A stretch of 5,585 bases of DNA. Origin: Oscillospiraceae bacterium (GTDB lineage: Bacteria; Bacillota; Clostridia; Oscillospirales; Acutalibacteraceae). The notes beneath the pieces are model-generated. The model was not told where the DNA came from. It searched no databases and was given only the letters and a program-made list of their open reading frames with translations. Shown here one piece after another: positions 1 to 5,585 of the stretch (its first letter is position 1; every line of letters starts with the position of its first letter). The DNA is taken from positions 1 to 5,585 of the forward strand of contig CADBOL010000269.1 of assembly GCA_902796295.1 (NCBI GenBank). The letters are read 5' to 3'. The translations under genes and the position numbers were made by a program.

Positions 1-67
1 CCGTTTTTTTCAGATGTTCATACACTTGATGTCAGAGGAACACCCGTTTTAATCTTCAAATTAAATC

Positions 68-113
68 CGGTCTTCGCTCGGGGGCGTCAAACCCGCCCGC
101 CGTCTATTGACCG
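68..113 (-). ncRNA. Putative structured 5' leader RNA of a gene beyond the left edge
   Basis: Read on the minus strand, this GC-rich island in AT-rich DNA can fold into two nested stems. The outer stem pairs CGGTC (113-109) with GACCG (72-68). The inner stem pairs GGGCG (98-94) with CGCCC (86-82) around a 7-nt loop. It lies just downstream of the predicted promoter at 129-157, so it would be in the 5' untranslated region of the next gene to the left. No T-run follows the outer stem, so a simple terminator is unlikely. In related genomes the radical SAM pair is often followed by RNase E/G or rplU, and Firmicutes rplU can carry an L21 leader. That identity is only a guess, because I could not compare this segment with the Rfam model. 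Confidence 0.35.
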
Positions 114-128
114 CATAAATGCTCAAAC

Positions 129-157
129 AATATATCACAGCATTTGATAAAATGCAA
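129..157 (-). promoter_or_regulatory. Predicted sigma-A extended -10 promoter, directed left
   Basis: On the minus strand there is a -35-like TTGCAT (157-152), a 17-nt spacer, and a -10 TATATT (134-129) preceded by TG one base upstream (137-136), which makes an extended -10. An A8 tract (167-160) sits just upstream of the -35 and could act as an UP element. The start point would fall near 121-123. It lies 14 nt or more beyond the stop of the DUF2344 gene and points to an unseen gene on the left. The -35 matches the consensus at only three of six positions; the extended -10 and 17-nt spacing carry the call. Confidence 0.5.
140..155. repeat. Perfect 6-bp inverted repeat across the promoter spacer and -35
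   Basis: GCATTT (140-145) and AAATGC (150-155) flank a GATA loop. On the plus strand a T8 run (160-167) follows 4 nt later, which resembles a weak intrinsic terminator for leftover plus-strand transcription. On the minus strand the palindrome overlaps the -35 and spacer of the predicted promoter, a position typical of an operator. The sequence does not decide between these roles, and a chance palindrome in AT-rich DNA is possible. Confidence 0.4.
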
Positions 158-170
158 GCTTTTTTTTGAA

Positions 171-833
171 TTATTTAAAAATTATTAAATTGTCTTTATA
201 TATACCGTCGCGCTTTATAGATGTTTTTTCGGTTTCGGCCCCGAATTCCCCGAGGAGACTTTCGGTGAGGAGACCTGCGTTGAGATTCTTTTCCGTACCC
301 GTGAGAAGCACGGTCTCAATAATGACCCGGCTGCCCTCATCCTTTGCCTCAAACGAATGTATGAAATCGCAGAGATTCACGGTCACGGCGCCTCTTTTTG
401 AGCGTTTCTCGGCCATAAGCTTTCCCTGCTCAATCACAGAGAGCGCTCCGGCGGCAAAGCCCTGCGCCTCACCTGCCGAGGCAAATTCAAGATTCATCTC
501 ATACCTTGCATATTTTATTGTATTTACCTTGTCAACAGGCTCCGTGACATCGACAATCCTGAGACCTTCCGGCAAGACGGAATTCATTCTCGAGAGTATC
601 TCTTCATTAGAGATTTCGCTCTCTGTTCTGATATCAACCGGCTCTCTGACTCCCGCCTGCCCGAGCGGCAGAGGAAGCAGAAATGTCATATAGGGGTGCG
701 GGTTGAAACCCTCCGTGTACCAGAGCGGGATATCCGCCCTTCTGACTGCGCGGGTGAAGCATCTGTTCATATCGAGATGAGAAGTATATACGGCAAGCCC
801 CGATTTCTCATACCACATCCTTACGGAATTCAT
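171..833 (-). CDS. TIGR03936-type radical SAM-linked protein (DUF2344)
   Basis: This 220-residue protein belongs to the DUF2344 family, which is encoded next to, or fused to the C-terminus of, TIGR03960-type radical SAM proteins. Its biochemical role is unknown; a job in substrate binding for the partner enzyme is an inference. Family hallmarks visible are a Y-S-H-L-D segment near residues 16-21, the run of basic residues R28-R32, the EGFNPHP motif at 41-47 and the PLPLGQ stretch at 54-59. There is no signal peptide and no membrane segment, so it is cytosolic. The start is ATG at 833: a GGAGGT ribosome binding site lies 7 nt upstream. A GTG at 842 would sit directly against GGAG and is less likely. 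The gene overlaps the 3' end of the radical SAM gene by 26 nt, so its ribosome binding site lies inside that coding region and translational coupling is likely. Length fits the stand-alone family members. Confidence 0.9.
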   Translation of the reverse strand: MNSVRMWYEKSGLAVYTSHLDMNRCFTRAVRRADIPLWYTEGFNPHPYMTFLLPLPLGQAGVREPVDIRTESEISNEEILSRMNSVLPEGLRIVDVTEPVDKVNTIKYARYEMNLEFASAGEAQGFAAGALSVIEQGKLMAEKRSKRGAVTVNLCDFIHSFEAKDEGSRVIIETVLLTGTEKNLNAGLLTESLLGEFGAETEKTSIKRDGIYKDNLIIFK

Positions 834-2664
834 TGCAGACACCTCCGTTCAGTCTCGCCGCGCCGCAGTTTGAGCATTTTTCGCGGCAGCTCGGCGTTGT
901 CTCTCCCCTGTGCGCTTTTTCATATTCTCTCTGGAGGAATTTCTTGGTGACACCGTAATCCATATGATCCCAGGGAAGAACCTCGTTCAGATCACGCTTG
1001 CGCGCGGTGTAGAAATACGGGTCGATACCGCATTCCTCAAAGCTCTGCATCCACTTTTCCCTGTCGAGATGCTCCTCCCAGCTGTCAAAGTGGCAGCCCT
1101 TTCTCCAGGCGGTTTCAATGACTCTGCACAAGCGGCGATCTCCTCTTGCGAAGACGCCCTCGAGAAAGCTCGTCCACGGCACATGTCTTGATAGCTGAAC
1201 TTTTCTCGTCTTTATGCAGGAGAGCAGATAATCCTGCTTTTCAATGAGCTTTTCCGGTCTGTCCTGCGGCTCCCACTGAAATGGCGTAAAAGGTTTCGGT
1301 ACGAGTGACGCGAGAGAAATATTCACATTCACGCTCTTTCCCTTGGGCTTGTTTTCACAGTGATAAAATTCATCAACAACCGCCTGAGCGAGATTTGCTA
1401 TTCCCTCTATATCCTCATCTGTTTCGGTCGGAAGACCTATCATAAAATAGAGCTTTACGGCAGTCCAGCCGCCGGCAAACGCCATGGCGGCAGTGGATAA
1501 TATATCTTTTTCGTAAATATTCTTGTTTATTACATCGCGCAGGCGCTGTGTGCCCGCCTCGGGCGCGAATGTGAGACCGCTGCGCCTGACGGTGCTGAGC
1601 TTTTCCATCAGCTCGCGCGGGAAATTGTCTATTCTGAGCGAAGGCAGGGAAACGTTTATCTTGTTTTCATCCGCCCACGGGAGCATCGAGCCGAGCAGCT
1701 CGACAAGTCCCCTGTAATCGCTCGTGCTCAGTGAGCAGAGAGATATTTCATCATAACCGCTGCTGTCACAGATCGCGCGGCACTGTCTCTCGACCTCGGC
1801 GGGCGATTTTTCCCTGAGAGGTCTTGTCAGAAAACCCGCCTGACAGAATCTGCATCCTCTGATACAGCCCCTGAAAATCTCGACGGTCGTCCTGTCAAAA
1901 ACACATTCGAGATAGGGCACGACAAAGCTCTCCGGAGCAAACATCTTATCAAGATCGGCAACATTGCGCTTCACAATTTTTTCCGGTGCGCCGCAGGCCG
2001 GCGTGACCGATTTCACCGTGCCGTCCGGGTTGTATTCAACCTCATAGAGAGAGGGAACATATACCCCCGGTATCTGCGCGGCGGCAGTCAGAAACTCTTT
2101 TTTTGTTGCTCCCTTTGCCTTATATTCCCTGAGCAGGTCAATAAGCTCGTTAGTTACCTCCTCACCGTCACCGGGCAGAGTAATATCAAAGAAATCCGCC
2201 ATCGGCTCGGAATTGCAGACACAGGTACCCCCGGCGATAACCACCGGGGTCAGATCCGTCCTCTCTTCGCTCCTTACAGGCAAACCCGCGAGATCAAGCA
2301 TGTTGAGAACGTTTGTATAGCTCAGTTCATACTGCATCGTGAAGCCGATGATGTCAAAATCCCTTACCGGGTCGCCGCTCTCAAGAGCGTAAAGGGGAAT
2401 ACCGTTTTCCCTCATTATTTCTTCCATATCCGTATCGGGAGCAAAGACTCTCTCACACCGCGCGTCATCTCTGGAGTTTACGAGCGAGTAGATAATCTTC
2501 ATCCCGAGGTGAGACATGCCTATCTCATATTTGTCGGGGAAGCAGAAGGCATAGCTGATATCGACCTCATCCCGGTTTTTCACAATGCTGTTCAGTTCGC
2601 CGCCGACATAACGCCCCGGCTTCTGAACTTTGAGGAGATACTTTTCGAGCTCTTCAGGGTACAT
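808..2664 (-). CDS. B12-binding-like domain/radical SAM protein, TIGR03960 type
   Basis: This 618-residue protein is a full-length TIGR03960-type radical SAM enzyme of unknown reaction. Residues about 35-185 form a B12-binding-like Rossmann region (Y-E-I-G-M-S-H-L-G at 46-54, IIGFTMQYELSY at 105-116, VIAGG at 142-146). I see no DxHxxG cobalamin-ligand motif, so cobalamin binding is unproven. The radical SAM core covers roughly 255-500. It has C267-x3-C271-x2-C274 for the 4Fe-4S cluster, the FAPEAGTQR segment at 367-375, and the YFMIGLPTETDEDI segment at 406-419. The C-terminus has four cysteines, C593, C597, C600 and C610, of which the first three again show CxxxCxxC spacing and may hold a second cluster or zinc. 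The ATG at 2664 is preceded by AGAGGT at 5 nt. It lies 12 nt after the hydrolase gene and overlaps its DUF2344 partner. A role in RNA or ribosome-related modification is often suspected from neighbourhood, but nothing here proves it. Confidence 0.92.
   Translation of the reverse strand: MYPEELEKYLLKVQKPGRYVGGELNSIVKNRDEVDISYAFCFPDKYEIGMSHLGMKIIYSLVNSRDDARCERVFAPDTDMEEIMRENGIPLYALESGDPVRDFDIIGFTMQYELSYTNVLNMLDLAGLPVRSEERTDLTPVVIAGGTCVCNSEPMADFFDITLPGDGEEVTNELIDLLREYKAKGATKKEFLTAAAQIPGVYVPSLYEVEYNPDGTVKSVTPACGAPEKIVKRNVADLDKMFAPESFVVPYLECVFDRTTVEIFRGCIRGCRFCQAGFLTRPLREKSPAEVERQCRAICDSSGYDEISLCSLSTSDYRGLVELLGSMLPWADENKINVSLPSLRIDNFPRELMEKLSTVRRSGLTFAPEAGTQRLRDVINKNIYEKDILSTAAMAFAGGWTAVKLYFMIGLPTETDEDIEGIANLAQAVVDEFYHCENKPKGKSVNVNISLASLVPKPFTPFQWEPQDRPEKLIEKQDYLLSCIKTRKVQLSRHVPWTSFLEGVFARGDRRLCRVIETAWRKGCHFDSWEEHLDREKWMQSFEECGIDPYFYTARKRDLNEVLPWDHMDYGVTKKFLQREYEKAHRGETTPSCREKCSNCGAARLNGGVCNEFRKDVV
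841..846 (-). promoter_or_regulatory. Ribosome binding site GGAGGT of the DUF2344 gene
   Basis: GGAGGT ends 7 nt before the ATG at 833, an ideal spacing, and selects that start over the in-frame GTG at 842. It lies within the last codons of the upstream radical SAM gene, where it encodes part of the N-G-G-V-C-N tail. Confidence 0.8.
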
Positions 2665-2669
2665 GTTTT

Positions 2670-2675
2670 ACCTCT
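2670..2675 (-). promoter_or_regulatory. Ribosome binding site AGAGGT of the radical SAM gene
   Basis: AGAGGT sits 5 nt before the ATG at 2664 and fills half of the 12-nt gap after the hydrolase stop codon. There is no space here for a terminator, which supports co-transcription with the upstream genes. Confidence 0.7.
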
Positions 2676-2676
2676 G

Positions 2677-3480
2677 TCAGCGGATAAGCAGTTTATAAAT
2701 CCAGTAAACCGGAAGTGCGATTTCGCTTACTCCCTGGTGATATACGACCGGCTCGGTTTCCGTGCCGAGTCCGAGCGAAACAAGAGTTTTTAAAATCTCT
2801 CTGGCAATCAGGACATTCCCTTTTGCGTTGGGATGAATTGTATCAAGAGCGGTATAGAACGACTCGTTTTCGAGCGCCTTGTAGACATCAACAAGCACAA
2901 ACGCGTCCGGATTCTCTTCAAGATACTTCGTGTAGTTTTCGTTCAGAATCTGAACCGCCTTGTTGAGAGCATATCTGAAGACGGGATATTTGGGATTATA
3001 GATGGTCTGCACAAGTATAACCGCATCCGGATTGGCTTCTTTGATTTTTTCTATCACGGAGCAAAACAGAGGGTAACTCCTGTCTGCGGTCCTGCGGCAC
3101 AGATCGCTGTTTCCGAAGGTCAGCGTTATCGCCGTCAGAAGAGGATTCAGAACGTTTTTGGTCAGAAAATCGTTTCCGCCTATCGAAATACTGATAATGT
3201 CCGCCTTCCTTACATCCGAAATCACATCCTGACGGTCAAGCAGAGAGTCAAGGTCGGCAGTCGTATAGCCGTCTATGCCGCGGTTTATGTAATCATAACC
3301 GTTGGTATCGGCGACGATTCTTCCGAAACACGCTTCATCGGAATTCAGAATTCCCGAACCTTTTGCTATGGAATCACCGAGCAGAAGATAGGTGGGTTTT
3401 TCGCTTTCCTGTGCGAAACAGGGTACGGTAAACGAAATAACGATTATAACGGATAAAATAACAGAAATTGCTTTTTTCAT
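2677..3480 (-). CDS. Secreted SGNH/GDSL-family hydrolase (esterase or lipase-like)
   Basis: This 267-residue protein has a clear Sec signal peptide: MKK, a hydrophobic core at about 5-19, and probable signal peptidase I cleavage after C-F-A at 21-23. There is no good lipobox. The mature part shows the SGNH blocks in order: GDS at 35-37 with nucleophile S37, G68 of block II, GGND at 101-104 with oxyanion N103, and DTIH at 213-216 with D213 and H216 completing the triad. The fold is that of exported esterases, lipases and carbohydrate deacetylases; the substrate cannot be read from sequence. The C-terminus (253-267) is hydrophobic and ends in K and R, perhaps a weak membrane contact. The start at 3480 is chosen because AGGAGA lies 6 nt upstream. 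An in-frame ATG at 3501 overlaps the kinase stop as ATGA but has poor spacing. Following a sugar kinase, it may deacylate a glycan, which is only an inference from context. Confidence 0.88.
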   Translation of the reverse strand: MKKAISVILSVIIVISFTVPCFAQESEKPTYLLLGDSIAKGSGILNSDEACFGRIVADTNGYDYINRGIDGYTTADLDSLLDRQDVISDVRKADIISISIGGNDFLTKNVLNPLLTAITLTFGNSDLCRRTADRSYPLFCSVIEKIKEANPDAVILVQTIYNPKYPVFRYALNKAVQILNENYTKYLEENPDAFVLVDVYKALENESFYTALDTIHPNAKGNVLIAREILKTLVSLGLGTETEPVVYHQGVSEIALPVYWIYKLLIR

Positions 3481-3486
3481 TTGTTG

Positions 3487-3492
3487 TCTCCT
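3487..3492 (-). promoter_or_regulatory. Ribosome binding site AGGAGA of the GDSL hydrolase gene
   Basis: AGGAGA lies 6 nt before the ATG at 3480 and decides that start over the in-frame ATG at 3501, which would add seven residues (MTTRRQQ) ahead of the signal peptide. It lies just after the kinase stop codon. Confidence 0.75.
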
Positions 3493-3497
3493 GGTTG

Positions 3498-4931
3498 TCA
3501 TCCTTTACTCATTTCCCGGGCAAGAGGATAGAGTTTAAGGTATTTTGCATATTTATTGTCATAATATTCTTTTGCGGAAATATCGGGCTTTATTGTCTCG
3601 GTCACGGCATCAAACAGAATATCACAGCCGTCGCCCCTTGCGGCAAGAACACAGGCGCCCAGCACTCCGCCGTGCTCAAGAGCCGGTATTTCGAGCTCTA
3701 TGCCGAGCGCATCGGAAAGAATCTGCAGCCAGAATCTGTTCCTGGCTCCGCCGCCGCAGACCTTTGATTTTTTTATGTCAACTCCGAGAGATTTTATTAT
3801 CTCAATATTCTGCCTGAGAGAAAAGGCAACTCCCTCAAGCACCGCAAGAGTCATTTCCTCACGCGCGGTATTCATCGAGAGGTTTGTGAAAAGCCCCCTC
3901 ACTCCCGTATCGTTCACGGGGGAGCGCTCACCCATAAGATAGGGAAGAAACATCACATCGCTTTTGCATCTGTAAGGGGATAAATCTGAATCGTATCCTG
4001 TTTTCAGAATTTCTTCAACCCACCATTTCTGACAGCTCGCAGCGGTCAGAGTGCAGGCGAGATAATGATATCTGCCGTTTGCGGAGCAGAAGGAGTGAAT
4101 CGCGTTTTCCCTGTCGCAGTTATATGAACCGGAGCAGACAAAGACGGTGCCCGATGTGCCGAGGGAAATATTGCACTCCCCGTCGGCAAGCGTCGCCGTG
4201 CCTATAGCGGAGGCGGCGTTGTCACCGGCCCCTATCACTATTTTTACGCTGTCGCTCAGACCGAGTGACCGCGCGAGCTCCGGCTTCAGGGTCCCGACCG
4301 GTTCGCTACTCTCATATACGGCAGGCAGATAACCTTCGTCAATGCCGAGAATGTCGAGCATCGGCTTTGACCAACGCCTTTTCTCCGTGTCAAAATACAG
4401 AGTGCCGGCGGCATCCGAAACATCGGTCGCAAACACGCCCGAAAGCTTATACGCAACATAGTCCTTCGGAAGACAGATTTTTTCCGCCTTTGCAAAAATC
4501 CCGGGCTCATTGTTTTTTACCCAGAGAAGCTTGGGGGCCGTAAAGCCCGCGAAAGCGATATTCCCGGTATTGTCGAGCAGGAAATCCTTTCCGATTTCGC
4601 TGTTGAGGTAATCCACCTCGTTTTCGCTCCTGCCGTCATTCCACAGAATCGCGGGTCTGAGCACGCTGTCGCCGGAGCCGAGCATAACGAGACCGTGCAT
4701 CTGCCCGGAAAAGCTTATCGCTCTCACGGCGGATTTATCGATATCCGAAACAAGCTCCCCGATTGCGGAGATACCCGCCTCAAACCAGTCGTCGGGATTC
4801 TGCTCGGACCAGCCGGGATGCGGGAATGAAAGAGGATATTCCCTCGATACGATTTTTACAATCCCGTCTTCGTTTATAAGCATGGCTTTCATGCCGGAGG
4901 TGCCGACATCAAGCCCTATGTAATATTTCAT
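3498..4931 (-). CDS. xylB: Xylulokinase-like FGGY carbohydrate kinase
   Basis: This 477-residue cytosolic kinase closely follows the layout of E. coli XylB (484 residues) and would transfer phosphate from ATP to a ketopentose, classically D-xylulose, feeding the pentose phosphate pathway. The N-terminal FGGY domain has GLDVGTSGMK at 6-15 with D8, the SGQMHG sugar-binding motif at 75-80, and LWNDGRS at 96-102. The probable catalytic base is D237 in GAGDNAAS. The C-terminal domain has SLGTSGT at 256-262, GERSP at 334-338, and the GGGARN nucleotide-binding loop at 393-398 followed by the W-x-QI-x-SD stretch. All expected key residues are present. I chose ATG at 4931: a GGGG sits 6 nt upstream and the codon follows the isomerase stop by 2 nt. 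A GTG at 4943 would add four residues and overlap the isomerase. The family includes ribulokinases and L-fuculokinases, so the true substrate depends on the neighbouring isomerase. Confidence 0.9.
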   Translation of the reverse strand: MKYYIGLDVGTSGMKAMLINEDGIVKIVSREYPLSFPHPGWSEQNPDDWFEAGISAIGELVSDIDKSAVRAISFSGQMHGLVMLGSGDSVLRPAILWNDGRSENEVDYLNSEIGKDFLLDNTGNIAFAGFTAPKLLWVKNNEPGIFAKAEKICLPKDYVAYKLSGVFATDVSDAAGTLYFDTEKRRWSKPMLDILGIDEGYLPAVYESSEPVGTLKPELARSLGLSDSVKIVIGAGDNAASAIGTATLADGECNISLGTSGTVFVCSGSYNCDRENAIHSFCSANGRYHYLACTLTAASCQKWWVEEILKTGYDSDLSPYRCKSDVMFLPYLMGERSPVNDTGVRGLFTNLSMNTAREEMTLAVLEGVAFSLRQNIEIIKSLGVDIKKSKVCGGGARNRFWLQILSDALGIELEIPALEHGGVLGACVLAARGDGCDILFDAVTETIKPDISAKEYYDNKYAKYLKLYPLAREMSKG

Positions 4932-4933
4932 AT

Positions 4934-5585
4934 TTAACCCCACGGATTCTCGCTTTCGTACATATCGCCGGCGGGCTTGTTGTATGATATATCTTCAATA
5001 CCGAAATACCTGAATACTTCATACAGCGCCCTGCCGCAGTGTGAAAACGCGACAGCGCCGTGATGCGGGAATCTCTTCTGAATGAGAACGTGGCGGTAGA
5101 ATCTGCCCATTTCGGGGATTGCGAAAACACCTATACCGCCGAATGACCTTGTCGCAACGGGAAGCACCTCGCCCTGAGCGATATATGAGCGGAGCCTGCC
5201 CTCGCTGTCACACTGAAGGCGGTAGAATGTGATATCGGACGCCGCTATATCTCCCTCAAGAGTGCCCCTCGTGAAATCGGGCTCGCTCCCTGCGGGCTCA
5301 AGCAGGCGGTGCTGAATGAGCTGATATTTCACACCGCATCCGCTGCACATCTTGCAGCTCGGTGTATTGCCGCAGTGGAATCCCATGAATGTATCGGTAA
5401 GCTTATAATTGAACCTGCCGTCAATTTCCTCATCATAGATATATTTCGGTACCGAGTTGTTTATATCGAGCAGCGTGACCGCGTCATCAGTCACGCAAGC
5501 GCCGATATACTCGGAGAGAGCGCCGTAAATATCAACCTCGCAGGCAACGGGAATTCCCTTGGAGGCAAGGCGCGAATTGACATAG
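4934..5585 (-). CDS. L-fucose/L-arabinose isomerase-family protein, 5'-truncated by window edge
   Basis: The reading frame is open to the right edge (first whole codon at 5584), so only the C-terminal 216 residues are seen; COG2407-type proteins are usually well over 400 residues. The enzyme would interconvert an aldose and its ketose in the cytosol using a divalent metal. Probable metal ligands, by analogy with FucI, are E16 in ACEVD, D40 in LLDINN and a histidine of PHH at 173-175 (numbering the visible part). GFHCGNTP at 68-75, HRLLEP at 92-97 and TRGTLEG at 105-111 are recognisable family segments. A cysteine cluster C71, C77, C80, C83 follows the HCGN motif. The GTG at 5494 is an internal valine, not the start, because conserved sequence continues upstream. 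The TAA stop is 2 nt before the xylB start, so the two are surely co-translated. L-fucose, D-arabinose or L-arabinose are all possible substrates. Confidence 0.85.
   Translation of the reverse strand, partial: YVNSRLASKGIPVACEVDIYGALSEYIGACVTDDAVTLLDINNSVPKYIYDEEIDGRFNYKLTDTFMGFHCGNTPSCKMCSGCGVKYQLIQHRLLEPAGSEPDFTRGTLEGDIAASDITFYRLQCDSEGRLRSYIAQGEVLPVATRSFGGIGVFAIPEMGRFYRHVLIQKRFPHHGAVAFSHCGRALYEVFRYFGIEDISYNKPAGDMYESENPWG

Noticed and set aside
1..60. Start of the next leftward gene inside the window
   Set aside because: The only ATG on the minus strand here opens a three-codon frame (M-N-I-stop) and no ribosome binding site is complete, so the next start must lie outside.
68..113. Intrinsic terminator for the five-gene unit
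   Set aside because: The GC-rich stems are not followed by a T-run on the minus strand, and the segment lies downstream of a predicted promoter, so a leader is the better reading. No other terminator is visible after position 171.
166..693. Open frame on the plus strand (175 codons) opposite the DUF2344 gene
   Set aside because: It shows no family features, and it mirrors the conserved DUF2344 coding region in antisense.
2833..3456. Long open frame on the plus strand (207 codons) opposite the GDSL hydrolase
   Set aside because: The minus-strand frame has a complete SGNH catalytic set, signal peptide and ribosome binding site. The plus-strand frame shows no recognisable domain and is a shadow.
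3534..3562. Possible internal promoter ahead of the hydrolase (ATGACA near 3562-3557 on the minus strand)
   Set aside because: No convincing -10 at 16-18 nt spacing; the best match, TAAACT, needs a 19-nt spacer. It lies in the AT-rich 3' end of xylB, where such matches occur by chance.
4934..5494. Treating the isomerase as a complete 186-residue gene starting at GTG 5494
   Set aside because: The same frame stays open to the window edge and encodes conserved family sequence upstream (VNSRLASKGIPVACEVD), so the GTG is an internal valine codon.

Overview
The window carries five tightly packed genes, all on the minus strand, so the biological reading order runs from right to left. Ribosome binding sites of AGGAGA/GGAGGT type, the radical-SAM gene pair and the protein sequences point to a low-to-mid GC Bacillota, most likely an uncultured gut-type Clostridia. 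The species cannot be named from this window.

In transcription order: (1) a 5'-truncated L-fucose/L-arabinose isomerase-family gene (COG2407 type) entering from the right edge, 4934-5585; (2) a xylulokinase-like FGGY sugar kinase (xylB), 3498-4931, starting 2 nt after the isomerase stop; (3) a secreted SGNH/GDSL hydrolase, 2677-3480, 17 nt after the kinase stop; (4) a radical SAM protein with an N-terminal B12-binding-like domain (TIGR03960 type), 808-2664, 12 nt further on; (5) its usual partner, a DUF2344/TIGR03936 'radical SAM-linked' protein, 171-833, overlapping it by 26 nt. No gap before position 171 is large enough for a terminator plus promoter, so the five genes look like one transcription unit.

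The isomerase and kinase together make a plausible two-step sugar route (aldose to ketose to ketose phosphate). The secreted hydrolase could act upstream of it by removing acyl groups from a glycan, but that is only inferred from position. The two radical-SAM-associated genes are a conserved pair of unknown biochemical role. Elsewhere the pair often precedes RNase E/G and rplU genes, so their joining to a sugar operon is the odd part of the layout.

Positions 1-170 hold no gene. They contain an extended -10 promoter firing left, with an A-tract upstream and a palindrome across its spacer and -35. A GC-rich two-stem foldable segment follows. This looks like the promoter and leader RNA of a gene beyond the left edge. 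I found no mobile element, tRNA, rRNA or CRISPR array.
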